DNA of 64,000 bases from Tridacna crocea (GCA_943736015.1 OX031065.1:26178427-26242426); one strand, 5' to 3'. Positions 41,250-52,900 are shown, counted from the stretch's first letter. Program-made: numbers and translations. The notes: a model not told the origin generated them from the sequence alone.

Positions 41250-41626
41250 TTAACCCTTAACCACACAACCCCAAGTTTTAATGATATTGAGAAAAAAGTT
41301 TTTCGAAAACATTGTGGGAAAAGGAGAAAATGCTGGTAACCAGCATTTTCTCCCTTTTCCACAATGTTTTCTAACCTTTCAAAGAAAATTTTTTATGATT
41401 TGTGCAACACTGAATTTGTCTTCTGCAAATGCTTTCAATTTGTACCAGTGTAAAGTTTTAGACTTGTCCAAACTGAAAGCATTTGCATATGACAATTTTA
41501 TGTCATTTAATTGATGAAAATTGTCTTTGATGGAGTAGAAAACAGTGTGTCTTCTTTTCCCCCAATCTTTTCAAAAGCGTTTTCCTTCAGGGTCGTTAAA
41601 ACTCATGATTGTGTGGTAAAGAGTTA
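41250..41626. mobile_element. Two family A MITEs fused tail to tail
   Basis: L-hairpin-R is joined directly to R-hairpin-L. The two R arms have lost their ends and meet at GTGTAAAGTTTTAGACTTGT. Outer TTAA words are at 41250 and 41623. Confidence 0.85.
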
Positions 41627-42067
41627 AAGTAGGTCACAAAGATATTTTTGGAAAAAAGGAAATCTCACATGTACTCTAGAAGGTACATTTTCAGTCTGAT
41701 ACTCATGAAAATAGGTCAAAACAGTCATGTGTTTCATATTATCACCACGGGGGTTGCTTCAGTTTTATCAATCCTAGATGACTAGACCTAGGTGAGCAGT
41801 TTAGGGCCAATGACCCTCTTGTTTATTTGCATGCAAGCTCAAGATCACTTGTTATATAACAAGACAGAAATGAAAATAAATTCTTAACCAACCAGTTATT
41901 TTCCTTTTTTGTGCCAGCAGAATTTGGTTAGGGTGTATGAATATTTGAATGAAGGAATGAAAAAGGAATCAATAAATCGGTATGTGAGGTACAGAGGAAG
42001 TTTTTTCAACAGTATACCACTTCCATGTAGCCAGATAAGTGACTTAAGTTTTAAGCCCTCTCTTTAA

Positions 42068-42294
42068 TTAACCTTTTTCCACACGACAAAAAGTTTAGCT
42101 TTGTCCGAATTGAAACCATTTACAGACAACAATTTCAGTGTGGCTCAAATGGTGCAATTTTTCTTCGACAGGGTAGAAAACTTTGTTGGAAAAGTAGAAA
42201 ATGCTGCATTTTTTTTTTTTTAACAGCATTTTTTCCTTTTCCCACAATTTTTTCAAAAGGATGTTTCCCAGGGTTGTTAAAAGTTGGCATTTTT
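42068..42294 (-). mobile_element. Family A MITE, diverged
   Basis: R arm first (GAATTGAAACCATTTACAG); hairpin loop region filled with a T run; right end decayed. Confidence 0.7.
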
Positions 42295-42384
42295 CAATAT
42301 TCAGAGAAAATAAAGTTAGCTAGCGATTTGAAATTCGGACTGCATGTAAAATCAAGAGAGAAAAACATTACAAAATCTCGTAAA

Positions 42385-42760
42385 TCCACAGGCTGCTTTC
42401 ACGAAATGTCAGTGGTTAAGAGAGAAATTAATCCTGTCACAATGACTCATCGATCCTTGGAATGAAATTGGACAAGTCAGGGATTGAGCCAGTGACCCCA
42501 TGTTCTTAACCCTTTACTCCATAGATATTCATTTCTCTGCATTGTTTGTAGAAGCCTTTGGAAAACATTGTGGCAAAAGGTGAAATTGCTCATCACGAGC
42601 AATTTCACCTTTTGTCACAATGTTTTCTATGCTATCAACAGATGTCATATACACATAAACAGCTTCATCCTTGCTGTTATTTAGGGTCAGTTAGAGATAC
42701 CATAGAAATGCCATATGGGGTAAAGGGTTAAATCCTGTATGATACCAACTGAGCATCAGG
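42385..42760 (-). mobile_element. SINE copy split by a family B MITE
   Basis: TCCTTGGAATGAAATTGG, GGGATTGAGCC and CATGTTC (left of the MITE) and ATCCTGTATGATACCAACTG, AGCATCAGG (right) align with the SINE at 35810-36079 in order. Confidence 0.75.
42506..42731 (-). mobile_element. Family B MITE, intact, inside a SINE
   Basis: TTAA at both ends; stem GTGGCAAAAGGTGAAATTGC with loop TCATCACGAG. Removing the element and one TTAA restores a continuous SINE. Confidence 0.92.
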
Positions 42761-42862
42761 TACTGGGCAAGTTTCGTGATTGGCTGCTTTTAGCATCAAA
42801 AAAGTTCTAAAAGCACTGACCAAGGTGAAAGGAAACAAGAGCCTCTTAGAGCAGTGCATACA

Positions 42863-43110
42863 TTTATATGCCTGAAGAGACTTGTCATTGAAAAGGGTTA
42901 AAATCTAAAACGCCTACAGAGATCCAAATTTTAAGAGTCAAATACACAACTACACATCCTAGAGATTTATTGTGGTTAAGTTTCAAATAATTCTGATGCA
43001 AAGTGTAGGAGGAATTGCACACACAAGAAGTTACTAACAGATGGACAGAAAGACCAACCAATGACCAGGGCCCTAACATAATACCATCCTTTGGAGCATA
43101 CAACAAGAGG
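42863..43110 (+). mobile_element. Older dispersed element
   Basis: Aligns with 60010-60370 over CCAAATTTTAAGAGTCA, AACTACACATC, AGATTTATTGTGGTTAAG and the AGATGGACAGAAAGACC tract. Confidence 0.6.
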
Positions 43111-43129
43111 GCCATGATGGTCTTGTATC

Positions 43130-43354
43130 CACATTACCTCACAATCCCTACTTTTGACACCTCTGAGAAAAAAGGCTTAAGAAAACGTTGTGGGAAAAGG
43201 AGAAAATGCTGGTAACCAGCATTTTCTCCTTTTCCCACAATGTTTTCTACCCTTCACAAAACAAATTTGAAATTTTCAGTCACCTTTATTTTGACGTCTG
43301 CAAAAGCTTTCAATTTGGACAAACCCAAAATTTTGTCGTTTGGTAAGGAGTTAA
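43130..43354 (+). mobile_element. Family A MITE
   Basis: Left terminus shortened (ACATTACCTCACAATCCC); right TTAA present; perfect hairpin. Confidence 0.88.
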
Positions 43355-43489
43355 ACTTGTGATCCCTGGAATGGTGCCAATTTTGATCCCAGGCCTATAA
43401 TATGAAGAAACTTGTTAAAGGTCCATTAGATATAGCTACATGCCAAATTCAGTAGCCCTGGGCCTTGTGGTTTCAGAAAAGAAGATTTT

Positions 43490-44011
43490 ATTGTCATTTT
43501 ACAAAACTGCAAAAAAATCATCCTTATACTCCCAAAGCCTTTTAATTTTCATTCGTAAAACCCCAGTAGTCGAAATCCGTCGACAACACAAGAAATTAGA
43601 GTTTTACTACGGCCCAGGTTGACACCAACGGGAGACATGTTCTATTTTTAGATGGTCAATTCGCTAATTTACTTACAGGAATACACAGAAGAAGCTTCAA
43701 ACATAGCGCCCGAAGAAGACATTATGGAAAATAATTATTACATGTTTGTTATGATAGGAAATTTAAGCGTTATGAGTCACGTGCCAGTCACTTAACATTC
43801 CCACAATGCTTTATTGATTTTTGGCGCGAAATCTAAATATAGCTTAAGAGGTTACGTAGCCTTTTAAGGGAATACCATCAAAAAAAATTTTTTTTTGTAA
43901 TTTTATGAATCTTAATTATTGATGATATGTATTATTTTTTCATATGAATTTCAATTATATATATATTTTTTAATTTGGTGAGATGTAGAAATTCTAAATA
44001 CCCACCTTTAA
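43490..44011 (+). mobile_element. Element ending CCCACCTTTAA, copy 1
   Basis: Aligns with 63014-63544: CATCCTTATACTCCCAAAGC, AAACCCCAGTAGTC, GAAGCTTCAAACATA, AAGTCACTTAACATTCCCAC-type words and TTCTAAATACCCACCTTTAA. It interrupts an older element whose halves resume on either side (AGAAGATTTT / GAGGACCATGGCAGGAT; compare 50811-50915). Confidence 0.8.
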
Positions 44012-44379
44012 GAGGACCATGGCAGGATAATTTCTGTGACGTTTCATCAAATCTAGATGGGTAGTTTCAGAGAAGTTTGAAAGAAAAGGTTACACATTCA
44101 TAAAGTTCATAAAGTTTGTTGAGGCCAAATGCACAGTTATGTGCATAAGCTAGTAAGCTTCTAGGATGGCCCATTCACGTGTCGTTTTCCCAGTTTAACT
44201 TTAATCAGGTGAATTTGGACTTCCTATGTCCAACACTATTTAAATTCATGGAGTGTCGCTCCCACCAAGAATTCACTATCCACTTATATTAACTTTATAG
44301 TACACTATACACAAACAGGTGGTCACTATTTAACACTAACTTCAACATAGTCTGCACACATGACACTTTTGACATATAT

Positions 44380-44430
44380 ATATACACCTTTTTTTTTTTT
44401 TATTTTTTTTTTATTATTTTTTTTTTTTTC
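44380..44430 (+). repeat. T-rich low-complexity tract
   Basis: Long T runs broken by single A residues. Confidence 0.85.
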
Positions 44431-44611
44431 AACAGCCTTATTCCTATTGAACACACTAAAAAATAAAACTGAGTGTTGTAGTGGTTGCCGTAGTTAATTT
44501 AACAAGGTTTAATTACCAACAAAGTTTTATTTCTTTGCAGTTCCCTGATTTTGTTTAAATAGGATATTTAGAAAGTTGTTTAGCTGTGGTAGTTATCTAA
44601 ATTGGTAGATA

Positions 44612-44910
44612 TTAATTCTTAAAAACCAGTCCGCAGTATGGCAGTCCATCACTCAGAACAGGTATATATTCACTTTTTTTTTTTATTTTATTGGGTATTA
44701 TTTTATCTAATTCCTTAAGGGATATTTAGACTATTTTCTTTTTTTTTTTTTTTATATACTTCTTACAATTTCATGTATAAATGAATTTAATCATTAGTTA
44801 TCAAATTTGATTGGGTTATAACTAGTAAATATAACATTCGCCATTTAACCTGTCTATAGTATGGCAGTCCATCACTCAGATCAGGCTTAGACTGTCAGGA
44901 TTCATAAATT
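44612..44910 (+). repeat. Two-unit direct repeat, 223-bp spacing
   Basis: AGTATGGCAGTCCATCACTC occurs at 44635 and 44858 with partial similarity around it. Confidence 0.75.
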
Positions 44911-45039
44911 GTGTATTTATAAACTTTACAAGTAATACATTAGTTGGTTATATCCTTTCATAGTAAAAATCAACTTAAAAGTCAGATTCATATTTGTTGA
45001 TAACATTTAGGATAAAATTTACTTGCAACTTTCCATTGT

Positions 45040-45112
45040 TTATTTAGTGAATGGATGGATGGTTGCACAAGGCTATGACGCAAGTTCTTTGGCCTTCGGT
45101 CAGTGGAGTTAA
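45040..45112 (+). mobile_element. 3' fragment of hairpin-CTAA element
   Basis: TGGCCTTCGGTCAGTGGAGT then TAAAAA; CTAA mutated to TTAA. Confidence 0.55.
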
Positions 45113-45246
45113 AAATGAATCAACAAAAGACAAAAACTACAGGCAAGTGTCATTTTTATCCTTTAATATATCTCAGACAGAGAGAAATTTACAGTAACAA
45201 AATAAGAAGATTAATTTCATCACTAATTAGGAAGAATCCTTTCCTC

Positions 45247-45345
45247 CAAAAGTGATATTACTGGTGCATCTGTAGCTGACGAATTTGAAAACACTGTGAA
45301 AAATTGATAAACTACTCATTATGAGCAGTTACATCACTTGAAAAG
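45247..45345. mobile_element. Decayed family B hairpin
   Basis: GAAAACACTGTGAAAAATTG with loop ACTCATTATGAGCAGT. Confidence 0.45.
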
Positions 45346-45387
45346 ATTAATGCACTTTGAACTTTTTTCCTTGAGATTCACATAATT

Positions 45388-45592
45388 TTAACCCTTAGCC
45401 TGCTAAGCACAACTCACTGACCTTTTGTGGACAAAACAGATCAAGATCATACTGCTCAGAATGTGCAATCTAATCTTGGATCTACACTGTCCAATTAGGA
45501 GATCTTTTTTCTGCAAGATAGCTTTCAAACCGTAATATTTTGGATTCTTACTATCAGCTGTCCGTTCTTTTATTTAGCAGAATAAGGGTTAA
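45388..45592 (+). mobile_element. Family C MITE, intact
   Basis: TTAACCCTTAGCCTGCTAAG at the left, TTTAGCAGAATAAGGGTTAA at the right: a 20-bp imperfect terminal inverted repeat with TTAA. Best copy of the family here. Confidence 0.9.
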
Positions 45593-46059
45593 AAAGGGTG
45601 CCTCCACAAGGTCATGTAATGAATGAAATGAATATTTGGGTATAAAAGACGATAGCAATTCTCCATCAACCAAATATTTTTACACATAATTGTGAAGACA
45701 TGTGAAAAGGGACAGCAATCTGGGAATTGCATAAATTGGTTACATGGAAACAGATCAAATATAGTATAGGTCAATATATTAAGTTGATAGTTCAAAGATG
45801 ATTCTATAGTAAGGTAGAATTACCACTTTTCATACAGAAAATATAACAGCAAAAAAACATCAACCCTGGTATGACTGCATGCTTAATACAGTCTGACCAG
45901 GGTTGACACTTGTCGCACTTCCCAGATGGTCCCTTTTAGCGTAATAGGTCAGAATAAATAAGAATAAAGTCATGTTCATTCTGGAGTCATGTTAGTTATC
46001 TATACATGTATTTCAAAAAGTTTTCACATACTTCCAAAGTGCAACAGCAGTATACCGGT

Positions 46060-46240
46060 ATTACAACTTAATGATCCTGAAAAAAGAAAGCCTTTAAAAA
46101 CATTGAAAGAAAAGGGAAGAATTATCCATTTCCTGCAATGTTTTCTACTCTTTCAAAGACAAGGTCCATCATATGAGCCAGATCAAAGTTGTCATCTGCA
46201 ATAGCTTTCAATTTGCATTAGACTAAACTTTGATCATCAT
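46060..46240 (+). mobile_element. Family A MITE, degraded
   Basis: CTTAATGATCCTGAAAAAAG L arm and TAGCTTTCAATTTGCATTAG R arm; stem mostly lost. Confidence 0.55.
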
Positions 46241-46256
46241 TCTGCTAAAAACTTAC

Positions 46257-46484
46257 TTAACCCTTTACCCCACAAGGCATTTCTATGGTATCTCTAACAC
46301 ACCCTAAATAACAGCAAAGGATGAAGCTGTTTCTTACGTGTATATGACACCTTTTGATAGCATAGAAAACATCATGACAAAAAGTGAAATTGCTCATCAC
46401 GAGCAATTTCACCTTTTGCCACAATGTTTTCCAAAGGCTCCTACAGGCAATGCCTAGAAATGGGTATCTATGGGGTAAAAGGTA
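46257..46484 (+). mobile_element. Family B MITE
   Basis: Left TTAA; L arm GGCATTTCTATGGTATCTCT; perfect loop TTGCTCATCACGAGCAA; right end GGTAAAAGGTAAA without TTAA. Confidence 0.88.
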
Positions 46485-46637
46485 AATTGCTCTGGACGAG
46501 TAATTTCACCTTTTGCCACAATGTTTTCTACACTATCAAAAGGTGTCAAATACACATAAAAAATGGCTTCATCCTTGCTGTTATTTAGGGTCAATTAGAG
46601 ATACCATAGAATTGCCATATGGGGTAAAGGGTAAAGC
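46484..46637 (-). mobile_element. Family B MITE half, joined to previous copy
   Basis: Begins inside the hairpin (TTGCTCTGGACGAGTAATTT) and runs out through the L arm to GGGGTAAAGGGTAAA. Confidence 0.8.
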
Positions 46638-47489
46638 CAGAAACAATATGTGCACATACAACAGTCCTAGGCTGTTTTTACCCAAATCTATCACTAGCTG
46701 AAAGACAGTATAGACTGATACAAGGTGGCACATTCTGTGCAGTCTGATCTTGAATCCACACCCTAAACCCTACAAGAGCAACTCAAAGATAACTGAAAGG
46801 TAAGCAATACATGAAACATATACATGGAATCAAAGAAGAAGCAGTCTACTGGATAAAGTCAAGCTGTAGATTACATACAGTGAAATCAAGTGGGTGGAGA
46901 TCCATTTTGCAGTTTTGGTTATATTTTATGTTTCCTAGGGATTCAAATAACACAAAGCTTTAGAACCATGGTGTCTGCACTTGAAATATATGCTCTTGTT
47001 ATACATGTATATATTGTGATGCTGCTTATTTTTTTCTTCTGGTCACAAGTAAGCTATATTGTGATAGGTCTCTCTCATACTTTTCTATACTTGAAATGTT
47101 TCCTATATTTTGATTGGCTGAAAATGTCTGTAGAGTTGAAATGTATCCAATTGATGTATTCTTAATTCTCATTGGCAGCAAACTTTCTTCTGCTCATGAA
47201 ATGTGATAATGTCTATTGAGTGGTAACTCAAAAACTTATTTTTTTGGTAACAAGCAAATCTGTACAGCCACAAGTTGTCATACAAGGTCATGCACTAGAT
47301 CTTGTAACATGCAGAATAGAACATTAAATTGTTGCTGTTGTTTTTCCTTTAACAAAATTAATGTGATTTTAACCATCTTGTCCATCCTGTGGCAACCAAA
47401 GGTGTATTTATGGATAGTGTAATCATCATCATTGGCCTACACTCTCCAATACTTTGTAAGATTATGTAACCCTGTTGGTGTAACAAATT

Positions 47490-47660
47490 TTTAGCACACA
47501 AACCAAAGGAGAAAATGCTTTAAAAAGCGTTTTCCTTTCCGAAATGTTTTTCTACCCCGGAAACAAATTTCACTATTTGAGTTACCTGTACATGTAATTT
47601 GTAATCTGCAAGTGCTTTCAAATTGGACCAGTCTAAAACTGTCGTTCGGTAAAGGTTTTT
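47490..47660 (+). mobile_element. Family A MITE, degraded
   Basis: Hairpin reduced to AAAATGCTTTAAAAAGCGTT; R arm AGTGCTTTCAAATTGGACCA clear. Confidence 0.6.
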
Positions 47661-47960
47661 CAGCCTTTGCATTCTAAGCATCCATTTTTTTCAGAGCAGA
47701 TTTTTTCATACTTATCTCTCAGAAGCAGTAATTGAGCTAGATATTTGTAATTTGTACTTAGTTTGAATTAAAGACAGATACTTCAAAGGCATGCAATGGT
47801 CAGAAAACTGCTAAAAGCAAAGTTTATATGGGAGAAATTAGTATTCAAGTTGCATGCACTAGAAACACCAATAGTAACAGAAGTTTTCAATATTTATTTA
47901 TAACAACAGGATCTCCAACCACTTCAGATCTTGTGTAATGTCATTTATCCACAGCTCTCC

Positions 47961-48004
47961 TCATGCCTCCAATGCCTCAACTTTGTCAGAGAAAGAATTC
48001 AGCT
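47961..48004 (-). CDS. Possible short terminal exon of an unidentified gene
   Basis: On the minus strand an acceptor cattctttttcag precedes LNSFSDKVEALEA and a stop. The composition is protein-like and free of the surrounding AT bias, but no upstream exon was found and the family is not recognised. Confidence 0.3.
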
Positions 48005-48195
48005 CTGAAAAAGAATGAAATGTAAGCAGTTAGCCTGAAGCAATAAAGTTTCTATATGAATGTTTAGACAGTTCAAAAAAGCATGAATCGAGTACAAAAG
48101 CAGCAAGACTCACTTTTAATCCACAAACAGCTTAATTACAACACAACAGTATTTCAGACATTTCCAAATTGATAGAATTGAGAGAGCAACAAATT

Positions 48196-48425
48196 TTAAC
48201 CCATTACCACACAATCCCTACTTTTGACGACCCTTAAAAAGAAGCAATTAGAAAACATTGTGGGAAAAGGAGAAAATACTGGTAACCAGCATTTTTTTCC
48301 TTTTCCAACAATATTTTCTACCCTTAACAAAAAAAAAATCAAATTTTCATTCACTTTTATCGTGTCGTTTGCAAACAATTTCCATTTGGGCAAACCTAAA
48401 ATTTTGTTGTTTGGCAATGAGTTAA
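48196..48425 (+). mobile_element. Family A MITE, tail-to-tail pair, first
   Basis: TTAA at both ends; stem with GAAAATACTGGTAACCAGC and a TTTTTT expansion. Shares 48422-48425 with the next copy. Confidence 0.9.
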
Positions 48426-48651
48426 CCTGTTACCAAAGGCAAAATTTTAGACCTATCCAAATTAAAAGCATTTGCAGACGACAATGTCAAAGTGGCTCTA
48501 ATGATGCAGTTTTGCTTTGATTGGGTAGAAAACTTTTTTTAGGAATAGGAGAAAATGCTGGTTACCAGCATTTTCTCCTTTTCCAACAATGTTTTCAAAA
48601 GGCTTCTTCCTCTGGGGTGTTAAAATTCGTCATTGTGTGGTAAAGGGTTAA
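48422..48651 (-). mobile_element. Family A MITE, tail-to-tail pair, second
   Basis: TTAA at both ends; stem start decayed to ACTTTTTTTAGGAATAGGAG. Confidence 0.88.
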
Positions 48652-48679
48652 AGTAGCTGAAACAGTTCATAGGTAGTCT

Positions 48680-48760
48680 TGGAAAGAACACTGCTGGAAA
48701 AGAAGATGCTCATTATAAGCATTATCTCATTTCTTTATCAAGTTTCCAAAAGCCTCCTTC
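48680..48760. mobile_element. Decayed hairpin
   Basis: GAAAAGAAGATGCTCATTAT against AAGCATTATCTCATTTCTTT. Confidence 0.4.
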
Positions 48761-48837
48761 CAGGTCCTTAGAATATAAGACTTATAAAGTCATGAGATCA
48801 GACTTGCAGTTTTATCAGCTGTATGAAGATAAAACAT

Positions 48838-49062
48838 TTAGCTCTTTACAACAACAAAATTTTGTATCGATCCAAATTGAAAGAAATTGCCGACATTAAA
48901 AGGTGTGGCTGAAATGGTGGTACATGTAATTGTCTGTGAAAAGGTAGAAAACCTTGCAGGAAAAGGGGAAAATGCTGGTTACCAGCATTTTCTCCTTTTC
49001 CCGCAAGCTTTTAAAAGGGCTATTTCCTCCTTTTTCCTTAGGATTTTGTGGTAAAGAGTTAA
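48838..49062 (-). mobile_element. Family A MITE
   Basis: Right TTAA present; stem uses CTTGCAGG...CCCGCAAG, a compensated base change on both sides. Confidence 0.82.
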
Positions 49063-49069
49063 TTATTGA

Positions 49070-49170
49070 ACTCTTTACCTACAGACAAAATTTCACTCAT
49101 TTCAAAATTGAAAAAATATGGAGATGGCAAATCAAATGGGACTCAAATGATGAAAGGGTAGACAATGTAA
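49070..49170 (-). mobile_element. Family A R-arm fragment
   Basis: AACTCTTTACCTACAGACAA and a short GATGAAAGGGTAGACAATG. Confidence 0.5.
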
Positions 49171-49618
49171 ACTTAAGGTAAACACCTTACAGCAATAATA
49201 ACATGCATCAATTTCTTAAAATTTCTTTCAATATGGACTATGCTAAAATTTTGTCATATGAAGATGTAAAAAGCTAAATACATTTCATCCATTTCTTCAA
49301 AAAAGCTAGCTTCAATGCATGAATATGTAACACTGGCAAAGAAGACAGAAAAGGCATTAGATTTTGGTAGTTTGCACATCATTTTTTTCACAGCGATGTA
49401 ATTATCTACAGGCACCACTCTTTCCTGAAGTCTCTTCCCTTCCTTGAAATTGTTTCTCCTTCATACAATGCCATGCAAAATTTCTCCAATCAGCTTGCAA
49501 ATCAACACCTTAATGCTTACAGCATTAAATTAACAACATGGACAAATCTAAAGTTGGGGGTAAAATTTACAAATCTTGATCTAAACTGGCCGCAAGGCTG
49601 AAAAATGTGCTTTAAAGA

Positions 49619-49835
49619 TTTAAGCCTTTACCAAATAGTCTCGACTTTTAATAACCTGGGAAAGAAGACTTTTGAAAACATTGTAGGAAAAGGAGAAAAT
49701 GCTGGTAACCAGCATTTTCTCCTTTCCCTATAATGTTTTCTGCCCTATCAAAGACAATTTCCATTGTTTCGGTTATCACCTGCAAATGAACTGAATTTGG
49801 ACAAGTCTAAAATTTTGTCATATGAGACACAGTTA
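49619..49835 (+). mobile_element. Family A MITE
   Basis: TTAA at both ends; R arm slightly shortened (TATCACCTGCAAATGAACTG). Confidence 0.85.
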
Positions 49836-50269
49836 AATCAAATGAAATAAGAAATAGTGTAAATGGAGAAACTGGTATAAACTTAAAATTCTGCCAATTT
49901 ACTCAATGTGTAGTTTTTTTTGAAAAGTCCTCTGCACAAATATGGTGTCTTCCAACAATATCCATCAACATCAAGAAATATCAATTATTTACATAATTGG
50001 CACTAGACTATAAATAAAACTTTGCATAACATCTAGACTATAAAATATCAATAAAGAATATTATGACAATATTGTTGAAACTTTCCTGTTGCTGATCCTT
50101 GCTTTGAGTTAGATAAGAAAATTCGAAACTAAATGTCAAGATGTCAAAATTTTCTTATCCAGCAAGAGGCAATTACAACCAGTTTGAAAATTACCTCAAC
50201 ATAACACTACTTTTATCATATACCTATAATTTTTACAACAAAATATTGCAATTTTGGACAATTTTATTT

Positions 50270-51078
50270 AAAACAAGAGGGTCATCATGGCCCCATATCA
50301 CTCCACTGGCTTTTTAACCCTTTACCACACAAGTTGAAGTGTTCATGACCCTGAAAAAGGGGGCCTTCGAAAAAAATGATTACTGTCAGGCAATACAAGC
50401 AGTTTAATTCATTGGCATGAGAGGTAAAGTTCTTGGAAAAACACCTAAATGGTAGAAACTTTACTCTGAATTTAATATTCAAATCATGTGAGCATAATTA
50501 TTGGCATCAAAATGAATCACTCTCCTAGAATATTTTCTATCAAAAAACTTATTATCTAGCACCAATCATTTATCACTGCAGTTTGATAATCAAAGGAGGT
50601 AAATAGAAAAAACTTTATTAAAAAAAAAGTTTTTTCCCTTGATCAATGTTTTAACTTGAAGTGGCTATATTTTGGAGCCCATGTTAAACTTGTGATCCCT
50701 AGAATGGAGCCAATTTTGACCCAAAGCCTTAATTATGTAGAAACTTGTTAAAGGTCCATTAGATAAAGCTACAAGCCAAATTCAGTAGCCCTGGGCCTTG
50801 TGGTTTCAGAGAAGAAGATTTTTAAAAATATTGATTTTTTCTTTAGTTTTGTTGCCATGGCAACATAGTTTTTGAAGGAATCAAATTCTTTCATCTGAAG
50901 AAGACCATAGCAGGATCAGTTCTGTGAAGTTTCATCAAATTTGGGGATAAATTTCGGTTTCAGAGAAAATGTTTGAAATAAAAGTTAATGCACACAAGCA
51001 CAGACGGACGCACAGACAGACGCACGACGGACACCTGGCCATGATATAAGCCTGCTGACCTTTGGTCAGTGCAGCTAA
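50270..51078 (+). mobile_element. Hairpin-CTAA element, fuller copy
   Basis: From AACAAGAGGGTCATCATGG to CTGACCTTTGGTCAG then TGCAGCTAA. Contains TTAAAGGTCCATTAGATAAA, GTTGCCATGGCAACA and an ACAGACGGACGCACAGACAG tract. A family A L-arm fragment (50315-50370) has entered its left part. Confidence 0.7.
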
Positions 51079-51423
51079 AAAATGGTAAAATACCAGTTTG
51101 TAATGTTAAGACCCATTTTTATGGATGAAACAGGAAGCCTAAAATTTTGACCAATAAAATCAGAGCAAAAACTGACGGTAGTCTGTATGTACAGATAGGT
51201 TATATCATCATATCATATTTGTAACCATATTTTGGAACCATATTTGGCACTTGGTAGATGCAGATTTGTTCTCTTCCATTGCGTCTGATTTCATCTGCAA
51301 ATTTCACATATAATTATGCTGGAAAATTTATAGGCATAGTATAAAGGTACTTTTTTTTTTACTTACATGTACAAATAAAAAATATTATGGTACACATAGG
51401 CTATGTGTGTTGCATCTATCTGG

Positions 51424-51643
51424 TTAACTCTTTACCTAAGTTAACAATCCCTAGTTTTTACACCCCAGAGAAAGAAGCCTACTGTGAAAACATTGTGGGA
51501 AAAGGAGAAAATGCTGGTAACCAGCAACTTCTCATTTTCCCTCAAAGTTTTCTACTCTATTGAAGGCAAATTTTATCACATCTGAATTATCATCTGCAAT
51601 CGCTTTTAATTTGGACTAAATTTTCGTCATGCTGTAATGAGTT
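51424..51643 (+). mobile_element. Family A MITE
   Basis: Left TTAA; a short GTTAAC insertion after CTTTACCTAA; right end GTAATGAGTTACC mutated. Confidence 0.85.
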
Positions 51644-51662
51644 ACCAGAGGGTACCATTTAA

Positions 51663-51891
51663 TTAACCCTTTACCCCATAAGGTATTTCTATGGTATCTC
51701 TGACTGACCCTAAATAACAGCAAAGATGAAGGTGTTTCTTACATGTATATGACACCTTTTGATAGCATAGAAAACATTGTGACAAAAGGTGAAAATGCTC
51801 GTCACGAGCAATTTCACCTTTTGCCACAATGTTTTCCAAAGACTCCTACAGGCAATGCGTTGAAATAAGTATCTATGGAGTAAAGGGTTAA
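51663..51891 (+). mobile_element. Family B MITE, intact
   Basis: TTAA at both ends; stem GACAAAAGGTGAAAATGCTC with an A replacing T beside the loop. Confidence 0.9.
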
Positions 51892-52029
51892 ATGAAATGT
51901 CATGCATTCCAGTAACTACAGATCATGCTCCAGATTGAATAAGTAACAGTGGGAAAATCAGAAATATTAAATCACCACACAGAGAATATTTGAACCATGC
52001 TCTTGGGCCATCTTCTTGGAGAAGGGGGT

Positions 52030-52250
52030 TTAACCCATTACCACACAATCCCTACTTTTGACGCCCCTGAGAAAAAAAGCCTTTTAAAAACACTGCGGGA
52101 AAAGGAGAAAATGCTGGTAACCAGCATTTTCTCCTTTTCCCACAGTGTTTTCTACCCTTCCCAGAACAAATTTCAATTTTTCAGTCACCTTTATTTTGTG
52201 ATCTGCAAATGCTTTCAATTTGGACCAGTCTAAATTTTTCTCGTGTGCTA
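52030..52250 (+). mobile_element. Family A MITE
   Basis: Left TTAA, perfect hairpin; right end decayed (CTCGTGTGCTATTTGGTTAA). Confidence 0.88.
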
Positions 52251-52599
52251 TTTGGTTAATGTATGGGCAATAAGCATTGACCCATATTAGCCTTCACAGT
52301 CCGCACAAGCTTACTGATGTCAAAACTTTTAATAAAGAGGTAATTTTGTTCCTGTCATAGGACCATTGTTTATCATGATTCAAACAGTTGTTTGACAAAG
52401 TAGATTTCATGAACCAACAATTATGTGATGATTTGCTGAGTAAAGTGCATCATGGAGATACATAAACTAGTTAACAAATGACAAAATTTCATACTGGTAA
52501 CTTAATTGAAAGCAAAAGAAATTAAAAGTGACCAAACTGCTTTTACCATTATGTTATCTACGCTATCAGTCAATGCTCATGTTCTTTCAGGTTATTGTT

Positions 52600-52900
52600 T
52601 TCCAACAAACAGACATTGGGTGGCAACCGGACAGCCCCTGCACGGGCATCTTTCGGGTTTTGTGCCCCCGTCCAGCTACCGTCCAGTCACCAAGCGGTCA
52701 CCTTACAATGACAGAGCTAGGACAATGGGTTAACCGGCTCTCTGATGGCCAAAAACTTGTCCAGTCACCGTCCAATTATAACTTTTGTTTTAAACCTTGA
52801 ACAGGCGCCAGACGATGACTCAAAACTGAACTGCTGCCATTCAAATTGAATTGCCATTGGACAGTTGCCATGCGGTCCCTGAATTATTGTGTCAAAATCT
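52600..52900 (+). repeat. GC-richer patch of CCGTCCAGTCACC-type words
   Basis: CCGTCCAGCTACC, CCGTCCAGTCACC, AAGCGGTCACC and CAGTCACCGTCC recur in 150 bp. No protein recognised; possibly an old element. Confidence 0.5.

Noticed and set aside
46890..47165. 91-codon plus-strand frame rich in hydrophobic residues
   Set aside because: Hydrophobicity follows from T-rich DNA; no family, no splice signals, no conserved neighbour.
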